64,000 bases of DNA from Mesobacillus subterraneus (GCF_023715485.1 NZ_JAMBOF010000003.1:1-64000); one strand, 5' to 3'. Shown: positions 45,148-54,276, counted from the first letter of the stretch. Notes: a model not told the origin generated them from the letters alone. Numbers and translations are program-made.

Positions 45148-45417
45148 CATAATAAATCAATCAAATGTAATGATGAGGACATGGGCTTTCTTGAAAGGTT
45201 TGCAGAGAGGGAAGGCAAGGCTGAAAACTTCCTAACACAAAAAGAAACGCTTACCACCTCTGAACTTCAGTCATGAACGCCCAAGGCAAGTATTGACTGG
45301 CGGCAGTAGCCGTTATCGCAGCCAGAGTCATTTTCCCGCTTTTTTCGCGTGAGAATGTAAAATTGGGTGGAACCACGTGTGATCAAACTCGTCCCTGTTT
45401 CAGGGACGGGTTTTTTT
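45148..45417 (+). ncRNA. T-box riboswitch controlling thrS
   Basis: The antiterminator T-box core GGGTGGAACCACG is at 45365-45377, followed by an 11-bp terminator (45387-45397 with 45401-45411) and seven T. In stem I, an ACC triplet (Thr) at 45253-45255 is followed by a purine and CCTCT, which pairs with the upstream AGAGG, as expected of a specifier loop. Uncharged tRNA-Thr should switch thrS on. Confidence 0.92.
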
Positions 45418-45464
45418 ATTTTTGCGCTAAATTAAGCGCAATATCTAATAAGGAGGAAAAGCCA

Positions 45465-47396
45465 ATGGCAGACATGTTAAAAATATCGTTTCCAGATGGA
45501 GCAGTAAAGGAGTTTCCGGCAGGAACAACAACTGAAGACATTGCCAGCTCAATCAGCCCGGGCCTTAAGAAGAAAGCCATTGCCGGTATGGTGAATGGAC
45601 AGCCGTATGATCTCAAGAGACCGATCGAGGAGGATGCGTCGATTGAAATCGTCACTCCAGATCATCCAGAAGCGCTTGAAATCCTGCGCCACAGCTCAGC
45701 GCATTTAATGGCACAGGCGATTAAACGCCTTTATAAAAACGTTAATCTTGGAGTAGGGCCTGTAATCGAAGGCGGATTCTACTATGATATCGATATGGAG
45801 CACTCATTGACTCCGGAAGATTTGCCGGCAATTGAAAAAGAAATGGGCAAAATCATCAATGAAAACATTGAGATTATCCGTAAAGAAGTAAGCCGCGAGG
45901 AAGCTGTCAGCTTTTTCAAAGAGCTCGGCGACCCATATAAGCTTGAGTTGATTGAAGCGATTCCTGCAGATGAAAAAGTGACTCTTTATGAGCAGGGAGA
46001 TTTTGTTGATCTTTGCCGCGGAGTGCACGTCCCATCCACAGGGAAGCTGAAAGAGTTCAAATTACTGAGCATTGCCGGTGCATACTGGCGCGGTGACAGC
46101 GACAACAAGATGCTGCAGCGCATTTACGGTACTGCTTTCTTTAAGAAGGAAGATTTGAAAGAACATTTAAGGCTGCTTGAAGAAGCGAAGGAGCGCGACC
46201 ACCGCAAACTTGGCAAAGAGCTTAACTTATTTACAAACTCCCAGAAGGTTGGACAGGGACTTCCGCTCTGGCTTCCAAAAGGTGCGACTATCCGCCGCAT
46301 TATTGAGCGTTACATCGTCGATAAAGAAGTCAGCCTCGGCTATGACCATGTTTACACTCCGGTAATGGGAAGTGTCGAGCTATATAAAACTTCTGGCCAC
46401 TGGGACCACTATCAGGAAAACATGTTCCCGGTCATGGAAATGGAAAACGAGCAGCTTGTTTTAAGACCGATGAACTGTCCGCACCACATGATGGTATACA
46501 AAAACAGCATCCATAGCTACAGGGAACTTCCAATCAGGATTGCTGAGCTAGGAACAATGCACCGCTATGAAATGTCCGGAGCATTAGCTGGATTGCAGCG
46601 TGTGCGCGGCATGACATTGAATGACGCTCACCTTTTCGTCCGCCCTGACCAGATCAAGGAAGAGTTCAAGCGTGTCGTACAGCTTGTGCTTGAAGTCTAC
46701 AAAGACTTTGATATGAACAATTACTCATTCCGACTTTCTTACCGCGATCCTGAGGATAAGGAAAAATACTTCGATGACGACCAAATGTGGGAAAAAGCAC
46801 AGTCAATGTTAAAAGAAGCTATGGATGAGATGGGTCTTGAGTACTTCGAGGCTGAAGGCGAAGCGGCATTCTACGGCCCTAAGCTTGATATCCAGGTCAA
46901 GACAGCACTAGGCAAAGAGGAAACTCTTTCAACTGTCCAGCTCGACTTCTTGCTTCCTGAGCGCTTTGACTTGACTTATATCGGTGAAGACGGCAAGCAT
47001 CATCGCCCAGTTGTTATCCACCGTGGTGTTGTATCAACTATGGAACGATTTGTCGCATTCCTTATCGAAGAATACAAAGGGGCATTCCCAACATGGCTGG
47101 CGCCGGTCCAGGCACAAGTCATCCCGGTATCTCCATCTGTCCATTATGACTATGCCAGAGAAATCCAGGAAAAGCTTAAAGCAGAAGGCTTCCGTGTCGA
47201 AATTGATGGCCGCGATGAAAAAATCGGCTATAAAATCCGTGAAGCACAAATGCAGAAAATTCCTTATATGCTCGTAGTCGGAGATAATGAGGTGGCTGAT
47301 CGAGCAGTAAATGTCCGTAAATACGGTGAACAGAAATCAGAGACAGTTTCATTCGATGAATTCCTGGAGTCCTTCAGGAAAGAAGCGAAGAAATAA
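45465..47396 (+). CDS. thrS: threonyl-tRNA synthetase
   Basis: Charges tRNA-Thr. Class II enzyme of 643 residues: TGS domain (about 1-62), editing domain with [12 protein letters not shown] near 72 and the later Cys-His pair in DLCRGVHVP, catalytic core with the zinc ligands in RPMNCPHHM near 335, motif 2 ([20 protein letters not shown]) and motif 3 ([17 protein letters not shown]), and an anticodon-binding domain (about 540-643). The frame is open upstream into the T-box terminator; ATG 45465 follows AAGGAGG. Confidence 0.96.
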   Translation: MADMLKISFPDGAVKEFPAGTTTEDIASSISPGLKKKAIAGMVNGQPYDLKRPIEEDASIEIVTPDHPEALEILRHSSAHLMAQAIKRLYKNVNLGVGPVIEGGFYYDIDMEHSLTPEDLPAIEKEMGKIINENIEIIRKEVSREEAVSFFKELGDPYKLELIEAIPADEKVTLYEQGDFVDLCRGVHVPSTGKLKEFKLLSIAGAYWRGDSDNKMLQRIYGTAFFKKEDLKEHLRLLEEAKERDHRKLGKELNLFTNSQKVGQGLPLWLPKGATIRRIIERYIVDKEVSLGYDHVYTPVMGSVELYKTSGHWDHYQENMFPVMEMENEQLVLRPMNCPHHMMVYKNSIHSYRELPIRIAELGTMHRYEMSGALAGLQRVRGMTLNDAHLFVRPDQIKEEFKRVVQLVLEVYKDFDMNNYSFRLSYRDPEDKEKYFDDDQMWEKAQSMLKEAMDEMGLEYFEAEGEAAFYGPKLDIQVKTALGKEETLSTVQLDFLLPERFDLTYIGEDGKHHRPVVIHRGVVSTMERFVAFLIEEYKGAFPTWLAPVQAQVIPVSPSVHYDYAREIQEKLKAEGFRVEIDGRDEKIGYKIREAQMQKIPYMLVVGDNEVADRAVNVRKYGEQKSETVSFDEFLESFRKEAKK

Positions 47397-47397
47397 A

Positions 47398-47431
47398 AAT
47401 AAGAGGGGCCATCTGGCTCCTCTTATTTTTT
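47398..47431 (+). terminator. thrS terminator
   Basis: AATAAGAG pairs with CTCTTATT (47398-47405 with 47420-47427) plus an inner GGCC/GGCT part, followed by a T-run. Confidence 0.82.
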
Positions 47432-47476
47432 GTTATGCTGTTTAAGTATGAATAGGTATGTACGTGCAAAATATCC

Positions 47477-47680
47477 TTATTCCAATGGTTTCGAACAGGA
47501 TGGACACAGATTTTTCGTATAGGTGCGCTGGATCCTCTGTCCGCAATGCATGCATGATTTCAACAGCAGCGGCTTATTGTCAATATCATTTGCAAATCCA
47601 TAGCCTGTCCGGAAAAACTTTAGAGCAGTGCCCGCAAGCAGACCAGTTACAACTCCGGTGATCATGATGGCAACTAGCAA
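47477..47680 (-). CDS. small membrane protein with C-terminal zinc ribbon
   Basis: A 67-residue protein: an N-terminal helix (about 3-22, IMITGVVTGLLAGTALKFF) and a cytoplasmic four-Cys ribbon (CMHCGQ at about 43 and CPSCSK at about 59). The spaced CxxC pairs argue that it is real despite its size and a weak start region (TTG 47680 or ATG 47665, no strong ribosome binding site). Function unknown. It is convergent to thrS. Confidence 0.6.
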   Translation of the reverse strand: MLVAIMITGVVTGLLAGTALKFFRTGYGFANDIDNKPLLLKSCMHCGQRIQRTYTKNLCPSCSKPLE

Positions 47681-47905
47681 ATTTACACCAGCTTTCTTAA
47701 TTTTACTATTATAATAAATTATACCAAATTAGGATTCGCTAAGGATTGGAACTTTAATTTTAAAGGCTTTTTTCGATTGCTTTGTTTGTTATTTTGCCTT
47801 CAAAGGATTTTTACGGATTTCTCAGTCATGTGAATTTCGAAAAAGCCAAAGATACTTAAGAATAAAAAAAATTATCCGCAAAGAGTATTATTTATAAAAA
47901 AAGTA
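47681..47905. other. gene-free AT-rich gap before the infC promoters
   Basis: No frame, hairpin or repeat of note is visible. Confidence 0.5.
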
Positions 47906-47934
47906 TTGCAGGCTGTAATTCTATTTGATACAAT
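47906..47934 (+). promoter_or_regulatory. upstream infC promoter P1
   Basis: TTGCAG (47906-47911), 17 bases, TACAAT (47929-47934). Confidence 0.6.
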
Positions 47935-47966
47935 ACTTTTTGTTGCAGTTAACGCAAGTGTTTCGT

Positions 47967-47995
47967 TTGACACATCTTTTTCTTTGTGTTATATT
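47967..47995 (+). promoter_or_regulatory. main infC promoter P2
   Basis: TTGACA (47967-47972), 17 bases, TATATT (47990-47995): consensus -35 and near-consensus -10. Confidence 0.8.
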
Positions 47996-48001
47996 AGCAA
48001 A

Positions 48002-48141
48002 AGTGAACTGAATACTAGTTTTAGGAAAGAAGAAGCACCCGCTTCTCACCTGGCTGACGCATTAGGCTGTTGGCAGGTAATACGTAAACGTCTGATTATT
48101 TTGTTTTCGTAAGTGTGGGTGTTGTCGCCTGCACTTTTTTT
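48002..48141 (+). ncRNA. L20 leader of infC-rpmI-rplT
   Basis: The leader carries the strings AGAAGCACCCGCTTCTCACC and GGCAGGTAATACG followed by AAGTGTGGGTG...GCACTTTTTTT. These are the hallmarks of the Bacillus L20 leader, where ribosomal protein L20 binds a fold mimicking its rRNA site and promotes the terminator (48111-48141). So L20 excess shuts off its own operon. Confidence 0.88.
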
Positions 48142-48258
48142 ATTGCAAAATAAAAAAAGACTATCGTATGTCATAGTGTGAGCAAGATGACGGGCTGGAG
48201 CTTGGCAATGTACTTCTTCTCCTTGACGATGTATTCGATAAAACCCTGGAGGTGGCTA

Positions 48259-48780
48259 ATTATTAGCAAAGATGCGATGTTACTAAACGAGGGAATTCGT
48301 GCTCGCGAAATTCGTCTTATCGATCAAAATGGCGAGCAATTAGGAATTAAAACCAAAACTGAAGCGCTTGAAATTGCAGCGCGCGTTAATCTGGATCTTG
48401 TACTTGTGGCTCCGAATGCGAAGCCTCCTGTAGGCCGGATCATGGACTACGGAAAATTCAAATTCGAACAGCAAAAGAAAGACAAAGAAGCACGTAAGAA
48501 CCAAAAGATCATCACAACCAAAGAAGTACGTCTTAGCCCGACAATTGATGAGCACGACTTTAACACAAAGCTTCGCAATGCCATCAAATTCTTGGAAAAA
48601 GGCGATAAAGTTAAAGCATCAATCCGTTTTAAAGGACGTGCTATAACGCATAAGGAAATCGGTCAGCGTGTATTGGATCGCTTCTCTGAAGCATGCAAGG
48701 AAGTAGCGACGATCGAATCACATCCAAAAATGGATGGCCGAAGCATGTTTCTAGTTTTAGCACCTAAAATAGAAAAGTAA
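48259..48780 (+). CDS. infC: translation initiation factor IF-3
   Basis: Binds the 30S subunit, checks start codons and prevents subunit joining. Length 173. The N-domain ([20 protein letters not shown]), the lysine-rich linker ([11 protein letters not shown]) and the C-domain ([20 protein letters not shown]) are intact. The frame is open upstream, but GGAGGTGG at 48248-48255 lies just before ATT ATT, and the product MISKDA matches the known IF-3 start. So the start codon is the rare ATT (48259), which lets IF-3 repress its own translation. ATG 48274 is the alternative. Confidence 0.93.
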   Translation: MISKDAMLLNEGIRAREIRLIDQNGEQLGIKTKTEALEIAARVNLDLVLVAPNAKPPVGRIMDYGKFKFEQQKKDKEARKNQKIITTKEVRLSPTIDEHDFNTKLRNAIKFLEKGDKVKASIRFKGRAITHKEIGQRVLDRFSEACKEVATIESHPKMDGRSMFLVLAPKIEK

Positions 48781-48797
48781 CGAGGAGGAAGTCCCCA

Positions 48798-48998
48798 ATG
48801 CCAAAAATGAAAACTCACCGCGGCACTGCCAAGCGTTTCAAGAAAACTGGATCTGGCAAGCTTAAGCGTTCACACGCTTACACTAGCCACTTATTTGCTA
48901 ACAAGTCTACGAAAGCTAAGCGTAAGCTTCGCAAATCTGCACTTGTTTCTAAAGGCGATTTCAAACGTATTCGTCACATGCTTGACAACATTAAGTAA
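48798..48998 (+). CDS. rpmI: 50S ribosomal protein L35
   Basis: Basic ribosomal protein of 66 residues with the family start [31 protein letters not shown] precedes the ATG. It follows infC by 17 bases and precedes rplT by 35, in the conserved operon. Confidence 0.97.
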   Translation: MPKMKTHRGTAKRFKKTGSGKLKRSHAYTSHLFANKSTKAKRKLRKSALVSKGDFKRIRHMLDNIK

Positions 48999-49033
48999 AT
49001 TCGAGCGATCGATTTATATAGGAGGGAAATTAC

Positions 49034-49393
49034 ATGCCACGTGTAAAAGGCGGTACAGTTACGCGCAAGCGTCGTAAAAAAATCATTAAATTAGCAAAAG
49101 GTTACTACGGTTCCAAACATACATTATACAAGGTTGCTAACCAGCAGGTTATGAAATCTTTAATGTATGCATTCCGCGACCGTCGCCAGAAGAAGCGCGA
49201 CTTCCGCAAACTTTGGATTGCTCGTATCAACGCAGCAGCTCGCATGAACGGTCTTTCATACAGCCGTTTAATGCACGGCTTAAAGCTTGCTGGTATCGAA
49301 GTAAACCGCAAGATGCTTGCTGAACTTGCAGTAAGCGATGCTAATGCATTCGCTCAATTGGCTGAAACGGCTAAAAAGCAATTCAACAAGTAA
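49034..49393 (+). CDS. rplT: 50S ribosomal protein L20
   Basis: Early 23S rRNA-binding protein of 119 residues, needed for 50S assembly; its C-domain also binds the leader of this operon. The N-terminal tail [20 protein letters not shown] and the [19 protein letters not shown] block are typical. AGGAGGG lies 7 bases before the ATG. Confidence 0.97.
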   Translation: MPRVKGGTVTRKRRKKIIKLAKGYYGSKHTLYKVANQQVMKSLMYAFRDRRQKKRDFRKLWIARINAAARMNGLSYSRLMHGLKLAGIEVNRKMLAELAVSDANAFAQLAETAKKQFNK

Positions 49394-49408
49394 TTAACCA
49401 AAAAGATC

Positions 49409-49437
49409 AACCATTCTCTTCCTGAGGATGGTTTTTT
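49409..49437 (+). terminator. infC-rpmI-rplT terminator
   Basis: AACCATTCTC with GAGGATGGTT (49409-49418 with 49424-49433, one G-T pair), TTCCT loop, T-run. Confidence 0.85.
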
Positions 49438-49552
49438 CTTTTTTTAGGCCAATACATATGACCTTATTGTATTATCACGAAATTCTTTTAAGATATAATG
49501 GACCATAAGATTCATTTTACATACTTTAATGCTGTTAGAAGGACGTGGGGAA

Positions 49553-49846
49553 ATGGAAGTATTGATTTTGCTGGGAATCATCGTGGTCATGAACATGGCT
49601 GGGTTTTTCATCATGGGAGCAGATAAAAAACGCGCGCAAAAGAATCTATATAGAATAAGTGAAGGCACTCTGTGGAATGTCGCCTTTTTGGGCGGTGCGA
49701 TTGGTGCATGGGCCGGGATGAAGCATTACAGGCATAAGACTAAGCATGCTCAGTTCAAATATGGCTTGCCTATGCTTGCACTCATCGAGGCTGGTATTTT
49801 TGTGTATGTTTTTACGTTATTAGTAGAACGGCTCAGGCTATTTTAA
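49553..49846 (+). CDS. ysdA: YsdA, DUF1294 membrane protein
   Basis: A 97-residue DUF1294 protein with helices at about residues 3-20, 42-56 and 74-93, and the conserved MGADKKRAQKNLYRISEGTL-like loop and GGAIGAWAGMKHYRHKT. Function unknown. The frame begins at 49529, but GTGGGGA directly before ATG 49553 and the conserved length favour it. The place after rplT is conserved in Bacillus. Confidence 0.87.
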   Translation: MEVLILLGIIVVMNMAGFFIMGADKKRAQKNLYRISEGTLWNVAFLGGAIGAWAGMKHYRHKTKHAQFKYGLPMLALIEAGIFVYVFTLLVERLRLF

Positions 49847-50036
49847 ATGCTTTAGTAGCATCATAGAATTGCTGGGCATGTGACAGAGATGGGTCATTAC
49901 TGCAGATTGTTTTTGAGTCAGGAATCTAGCATTCTCCGGGTGTGTATATCCTGTTTCATGTATTTCGCTAATTTCTCTTTATTACGCCGCCAGTTATCCT
50001 TTATAAAGTGACGGGGATTTTTTGGTGCAACGACGT
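49847..50036. other. gene-free gap between ysdA and ysdB
   Basis: No gene or clear hairpin for ysdA termination; a short T-run near 50016 follows no good stem. Confidence 0.45.
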
Positions 50037-50066
50037 AAAAAAGCGTCCGGCTATGTCGGACGCTTT
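50037..50066 (-). terminator. ysdB terminator
   Basis: AAAGCGTCCG (50040-50049) pairs with CGGACGCTTT (50057-50066); on the minus strand it is followed by TTTTTT. It lies 38 bases after the ysdB stop. Confidence 0.85.
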
Positions 50067-50103
50067 ATTTTGGTTAAGTTATCTGGTCTGTACTTTTGCA
50101 CGA

Positions 50104-50505
50104 CTATGATTCATCATCCTGATCATGGTTCGCCATGAATTCTTTGATCGGACTTTTCCAATCGATTTTAGCTACAGGGTAGCTCTCACGCACTTTTCGT
50201 TCGATGAACTGGAAATCCTCAAGAACAAGCCCCTTTAATTCAGCCGTCTTTTTTGGCCAGATGAAAATCGATACGACTTCGAAAGCAGATTGAGTGGTAC
50301 CCAAATATTTTTCCCCTTCAAATAAAACGCCCTTATAAGTCAATAAGAAATTCTTCCGCACATTATCTGGGTCATCAAGGAAGAACAATCGTTTTTGCTC
50401 ATGCGCGAGCTCCAATTTTCTTTTTGGATGGAATAAATATTTCACAGCGCTGTATATTAGAAAAATAAATAAAAGCAATATGATAAAACGTAAAAGCAGG
50501 ATCAT
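50104..50505 (-). CDS. ysdB: YsdB, sigma-W-controlled membrane protein
   Basis: A 133-residue protein with one N-terminal helix (about 2-22) and a soluble domain (EQKRLFFLDDPDNVRKNFLL, SIFIWPKKTAELKG). It matches YsdB of the B. subtilis sigma-W envelope-stress regulon; molecular role unknown. GGAGGGG lies 5 bases before ATG 50505, better than the ATG at 50526. A perfect TGAAAC-N16-CGTA promoter is just upstream. Confidence 0.86.
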   Translation of the reverse strand: MILLLRFIILLLFIFLIYSAVKYLFHPKRKLELAHEQKRLFFLDDPDNVRKNFLLTYKGVLFEGEKYLGTTQSAFEVVSIFIWPKKTAELKGLVLEDFQFIERKVRESYPVAKIDWKSPIKEFMANHDQDDES

Positions 50506-50536
50506 GACTGCCCCTCCAATACTCACTTTCCTTATT

Positions 50537-50562
50537 TACGAATGAGATTCTAAATAGTTTCA
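50537..50562 (-). promoter_or_regulatory. sigma-W promoter of ysdB
   Basis: On the minus strand, TGAAAC (50557-50562), 16 bases, CGTA (50537-50540): an exact match to the sigma-W consensus. Confidence 0.85.
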
Positions 50563-50661
50563 TCAAATTTCTATTTGATTTATACTTTTTTTAACTGATT
50601 TCGTAAATTTATACTCTGGGATTGGTTTACGGATAAAAATTTTAACAGATGGAGTTAAGAA

Positions 50662-51153
50662 ATGAATACTAAAAAGCTTTTTAATATGCAAAAAGAACTG
50701 GACAGCCATATTGAGTCACAACACAGGCTGGAGAATGAGGACTTATTTGACAGAAAGGTCCTGGCGCTGCTGGTGGAAATCGGCGAGCTTGCGAATGAGA
50801 CAAGATGCTTCAAGTTCTGGAGCTTGAAACCTTCCTCTGAAGCACAGGTTATTTTAGAGGAGTTTGTCGACGGGGTCCACTTTATCCTGTCGCTTGGAAT
50901 TGAGTGTGGTTATGATAGTCTCAGTTCAATAACATCAGGAACTAGTGCAGAAAAAAATACCAGCAGCCAGTTCCTTGAAGTGTACGAATCTGTGCATCGG
51001 TTCAGGAAAAGCCGCACGGAAAATGATTTTATCTTGTTGTTCGAAAGCTATATGAAATTGGCTGAATTGCTCGGGTTATCAGCTGGACAAATTGAACAGG
51101 CATATATTGCGAAAAATGAAGTAAATTATGATAGGCAGCGTGAAGGATATTAG
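50662..51153 (+). CDS. dimeric (MazG-like) dUTP diphosphatase
   Basis: A 163-residue all-alpha NTP pyrophosphohydrolase of the dUTPase-2 type, which splits dUTP to dUMP and keeps uracil out of DNA. The magnesium-binding motifs EIGELANE (near residue 39) and EEFVDGVHF (near 67) are intact, and FKFWSLKP between them is typical of the family. GGAG lies 8 bases before the ATG. It sits between ysdB and ysdC as a single gene; this is an addition relative to B. subtilis at this locus as far as I recall. Confidence 0.85.
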   Translation: MNTKKLFNMQKELDSHIESQHRLENEDLFDRKVLALLVEIGELANETRCFKFWSLKPSSEAQVILEEFVDGVHFILSLGIECGYDSLSSITSGTSAEKNTSSQFLEVYESVHRFRKSRTENDFILLFESYMKLAELLGLSAGQIEQAYIAKNEVNYDRQREGY

Positions 51154-51228
51154 GCAGAATTTTTTGTACAATAAACTGCATGTCTAGTATAATAGGATTC
51201 GAAACTACATATTAAGGGAGTCGAAATA

Positions 51229-52314
51229 ATGGCTAAATTAGATGAAACACTCACAATGTTAAAGGATTTGACCGATGCCAAAGGTATTCCCGGCAATGAG
51301 CGTGAGCCAAGGGAAGTAATGAAAAAATACATAACTCCATTTGCTGATGAAGTGACTACTGATGGCCTTGGCAGCTTGGTTGCAAAGAAGGTCGGAGATG
51401 CAAATGGACCAAAAATTATGGTCGCAGGCCATCTTGACGAAGTAGGGTTCATGGTAACAAGCATCGATGACAAAGGATTCATCCGCTTCCAGACGGTTGG
51501 AGGCTGGTGGTCACAGGTCATGCTTGCACAACGCGTGACAATCGTTACACGCAAAGGGGAAATCACTGGGGTAATCGGTTCAAAGCCGCCTCACATCCTT
51601 TCTGCGGAAGCGCGCAAAAAGCCTGTTGATATCAAGGATATGTTCATTGATATCGGTGCATCAAGCCGTGACGAAGCGAAGGAATGGGGAGTCACTCCTG
51701 GCGACATGGTCGTACCTTACTTCGAATTCACAGTCATGAACAATGAAAAAATGCTTCTGGCTAAAGCGTGGGATAACCGCATCGGCTGTGCAATTGCAAT
51801 CGATGTCCTTAAGGGGCTTAAAGATGCAGAACATCCAAACGTTGTGTACGGTGTTGGAACAGTACAGGAAGAGGTTGGTCTTCGAGGTGCAAGGACTTCT
51901 GCTCAAATGATTCAGCCTGACATTGCTTTCGGTGTAGACGTCGGTATTGCCGGCGACACTCCTGGAGTTACGGAAAAAGAAGCGTTAAGCAAAATGGGCG
52001 ATGGGCCACAAATCATCATTTATGATGCTTCAATGGTTTCGCATAAAGGGCTTCGTGACTTTGTTACCGATTTAGCTGACGAGTTGAACATCCCATACCA
52101 GTTCGACGCTGTTGCGGGTGGCGGAACAGATTCAGGTGCCATCCATTTGACACATCGTGGAGTGCCGGCTTTGTCAATCACCATTGCAACTCGCTATATC
52201 CATTCACACGCAGCGATGCTTCACCGTGATGACTATGAAAATGCAGTGAAACTGATCGTTGAAGTCATCAAGCGTCTTGATAAAGAAACAGTTGAAAAGA
52301 TTACTTTTGAATAA
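51229..52314 (+). CDS. ysdC: M42-family aminopeptidase YsdC
   Basis: Cobalt/zinc aminopeptidase-like enzyme of 361 residues (glutamyl aminopeptidase or endoglucanase M-like). Metal ligands: His in AGHLDEVGF near residue 66, Asp in [10 protein letters not shown] near 182, the catalytic Glu pair in [12 protein letters not shown] near 213, Asp in GVDVGIAGD near 235 and His in [17 protein letters not shown] region. Substrate unproven. AAGGGAG precedes the ATG. Terminator follows. Confidence 0.9.
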   Translation: MAKLDETLTMLKDLTDAKGIPGNEREPREVMKKYITPFADEVTTDGLGSLVAKKVGDANGPKIMVAGHLDEVGFMVTSIDDKGFIRFQTVGGWWSQVMLAQRVTIVTRKGEITGVIGSKPPHILSAEARKKPVDIKDMFIDIGASSRDEAKEWGVTPGDMVVPYFEFTVMNNEKMLLAKAWDNRIGCAIAIDVLKGLKDAEHPNVVYGVGTVQEEVGLRGARTSAQMIQPDIAFGVDVGIAGDTPGVTEKEALSKMGDGPQIIIYDASMVSHKGLRDFVTDLADELNIPYQFDAVAGGGTDSGAIHLTHRGVPALSITIATRYIHSHAAMLHRDDYENAVKLIVEVIKRLDKETVEKITFE

Positions 52315-52329
52315 GATTTAAGATAGGGT

Positions 52330-52373
52330 TGTCCAGAAAATCAGTTTGAGTACTGGTTTCCTGGACATTTTTT
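52330..52373 (+). terminator. ysdC terminator
   Basis: TGTCCAG (52330-52336) pairs with CTGGACA (52361-52367) around a 24-base loop; six T follow. Confidence 0.78.
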
Positions 52374-52385
52374 GTTAATCTTTAT

Positions 52386-52711
52386 ATAATCACTGCGTAT
52401 TCGACCACAATCACTACCATATAAATATGAGTCACTCCGGAAAAAGTCACAAGCACTACGAAATGATCCATGATCACTGCGAAAAAGTGGCTTATCACAA
52501 CGAAATGATCCATGATCACTACGAAAAAGTGGCTTATCACAACGAAATGATCCATGATCACTGCGAAAAAGTGGCTTATCACAACGAAATGACCCATGAT
52601 CACTACGAAAAAGTGGCTTATCACTACGAAATGATCCATGATCACTACGAAAAAGTGACTTATCACTACGAAATGTTCCTTGATCACTACGAAATAGAGC
52701 CTCATCACTAC
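52386..52711. repeat. 21/42-bp tandem repeat array
   Basis: Six 42-bp units fill 52460-52711 exactly; each is two 21-bp halves of the forms GAAATGATCCATGATCACTA(C) and GAAAAAGTGGCTTATCACAA(C), sharing the phase GAAA...ATCACNAC. More decayed 21-bp units lead in from about 52386. Because 21 is divisible by three and stops are absent, frames on both strands stay open, giving heptad-like products, but none has a credible start signal. Confidence 0.9.
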
Positions 52712-52770
52712 TTTTTCCATCTGTTGGAAAAAGGAGCTTGCCGTTTCGCTGCATCCTACCCTAGAAACCT

Positions 52771-52801
52771 AAAAAAAGAACTCCTCAAAATGAAGGAGTC
52801 C
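52771..52801 (-). terminator. sspI terminator
   Basis: GAACTCCT/AGGAGTCC arms (52778-52785 with 52794-52801, one G-T-type pair) followed on the minus strand by seven T. Confidence 0.8.
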
Positions 52802-52809
52802 TTCCAATT

Positions 52810-53025
52810 TTATTGCTTTCCTTTCAATCCTTCTTCCAATGCGTTGAGCATTTCCTGCTGTTCTTCAGCAGATGCGTTCTGCCAGATCACTTCAAACAAA
52901 ACTCCAAGACCTGGAAGCATTTTTTCCTCGCCATTTTGGATGGCATCTACAATAGTATCCTTCAACTCATCCTGTGAATTTCCAGCGACATTTGTAATGA
53001 CAGCATTTCTAAGGTTTAGGTTCAT
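52810..53025 (-). CDS. sspI: small acid-soluble spore protein SspI
   Basis: A 71-residue spore-core protein of the SspI family (not the DNA-coating alpha/beta type), made in the forespore under sigma-G in B. subtilis. The start [20 protein letters not shown] and the acidic, glutamine-rich end ([19 protein letters not shown]) are characteristic. AAAGGAG is 11 bases before the ATG. It is divergent from ysgA, as in B. subtilis. No fully convincing sigma-G promoter could be read. Confidence 0.92.
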   Translation of the reverse strand: MNLNLRNAVITNVAGNSQDELKDTIVDAIQNGEEKMLPGLGVLFEVIWQNASAEEQQEMLNALEEGLKGKQ

Positions 53026-53149
53026 CCTTGCTCAAACTCCTTTCAAATTTCCATTACTGGTTATAGGTTTAGCATTTTTGGTTTTATTATGTATTCATTT
53101 TGAGCTATAATAGTAAAATTGAACAAGCCATATTAAAGGAGAGCCAGAG

Positions 53150-53905
53150 TTGAAGTATATTCAATCTGATAAAAATCCCCAAGTTAAACAGTGGAAAAAA
53201 TTATTGACGCGCAAAGAGCGAGATAAGTCAGGTACATATCTCGTTGAAGGGTTCCATTTGGTAGAAGAAGCCCTTGTGATGAAAGAAGATGTGGAAGAAA
53301 TCATTTTAAGTGAAAAAACAGAAATGCCGCCAGGCTGGGACTACGGCTCGATTCCTGTTACTGTTGTGACGGACGAAATCAGCAGGCAGCTTGCTGATAC
53401 TGAAACGACCCAGGGCATTTTTGCGGTTTGCAGCCAGCCCAAGCAGTCCATTACAAGCGGGAAAACATATTTGCTGATCGACTCTGTCCAGGATCCCGGA
53501 AACCTTGGGACGATGATAAGAACTGCCGACGCAGCAGGATTAGATGCTGTCATTGTCGGAAAGGGCAGTGTTGACATTTATAATCCTAAGGTGCTTCGTT
53601 CAGCGCAGGGAAGCCATTTCCATTTGCCAGTACTAAGTGGTGATCTAACAGAGTGGATTGACAAGCTAGTCGCAGAAAATATCCCAGTCTATGGAACGGC
53701 TCTTGAAAACGGAGCTGTTTTTACAGAGGCAGCAGCTGCTGAATCATTCGCCCTGCTCGTAGGAAATGAAGGAAGCGGCGTAAACAAAGAGCTGCTGGCA
53801 AAAACGACGCAGAATCTTTATATTCCGATTTACGGAAACAGTGAATCACTGAACGTCGCAGTAGCGGCAGGTATCCTGCTATATTATTTGAAAACCGCTA
53901 AATAG
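53150..53905 (+). CDS. ysgA: SpoU/TrmH-family RNA 2'-O-methyltransferase YsgA
   Basis: SPOUT-fold methyltransferase of 251 residues: an N-terminal substrate-binding domain (about 1-85; KQWKKLLTRKERDKSGTYLVEG) and a knotted catalytic domain with the three motifs DSVQDPGNLGTMIRTADAAG, LLVGNEGSGV and IPIYGNSESLNVAVAAGILL. It should 2'-O-methylate a ribose in tRNA or rRNA; the target is not proven. Start TTG with AAGGAGA 8 bases upstream. Confidence 0.92.
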   Translation: MKYIQSDKNPQVKQWKKLLTRKERDKSGTYLVEGFHLVEEALVMKEDVEEIILSEKTEMPPGWDYGSIPVTVVTDEISRQLADTETTQGIFAVCSQPKQSITSGKTYLLIDSVQDPGNLGTMIRTADAAGLDAVIVGKGSVDIYNPKVLRSAQGSHFHLPVLSGDLTEWIDKLVAENIPVYGTALENGAVFTEAAAAESFALLVGNEGSGVNKELLAKTTQNLYIPIYGNSESLNVAVAAGILLYYLKTAK

Positions 53906-53927
53906 GCGCAATTTTTCTTAAAACCAT

Positions 53928-53956
53928 TTGATACTGCGCAAAGAATATACTATAAT
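53928..53956 (+). promoter_or_regulatory. sigma-A promoter of pheST
   Basis: TTGATA (53928-53933), 17 bases, TATAAT (53951-53956). Confidence 0.85.
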
Positions 53957-53962
53957 AAACAC

Positions 53963-54239
53963 CAAAATTAATATTTTAAAAACACTGACGGAGAAAAGTA
54001 GCTTGAAGATGGCCATCCAGGAAGAAAATGCCGGTGACTGGAAGCATTTTTATGGAACAGGCAAGCGAAGTTCACCTCCCGAGTTGGCATCGGGACCGCT
54101 TTTATAAGCGTAAAGATGCATCGGCACAAAGCCGTTATCTCAATGAAGCGAACATGTAATACATATTGTATTGCCTGTTAAAAAGGGTGGTACCGCGAAA
54201 ACCAAGACCTCGTCCCTTTATCCGGGATGAGGTCTTTTT
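53963..54239 (+). ncRNA. T-box riboswitch controlling pheS-pheT
   Basis: Core GGTGGTACCGCG at 54186-54197, followed by a 13-bp terminator (54204-54216 with 54224-54236) and a T-run. The specifier is probably TTC (Phe) at 54071-54073, followed by a purine and CCTC as in the thrS leader. Confidence 0.93.
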
Positions 54240-54276
54240 GTGTTTAAAAAAGAAGAATTTGAAGGAGGATTTACCA

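Noticed and set aside
45091-45276. 61-codon frame after ytxC
   Set aside because: It covers the thrS promoter and stem I of the T-box; no ribosome binding site.
48178-48258. N-terminal extension of IF-3 by 27 residues
   Set aside because: It has no ribosome binding site and is not conserved; GGAGGTGG points to ATT 48259.
52386-52711. CRISPR array
   Set aside because: Units are contiguous with no unique spacers and no cas genes nearby.
52341-53110. Long frames on both strands through the tandem array (137, 112 and 227 codons)
   Set aside because: They stay open only because the 21-bp unit is a multiple of three without stops. None has a start signal, and they overlap terminators and sspI.
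53080-53111. Promoter of ysgA (TTTATT with TATAAT)
   Set aside because: The TATAAT at 53106-53111 is good, but the -35 match is too poor to annotate with confidence.
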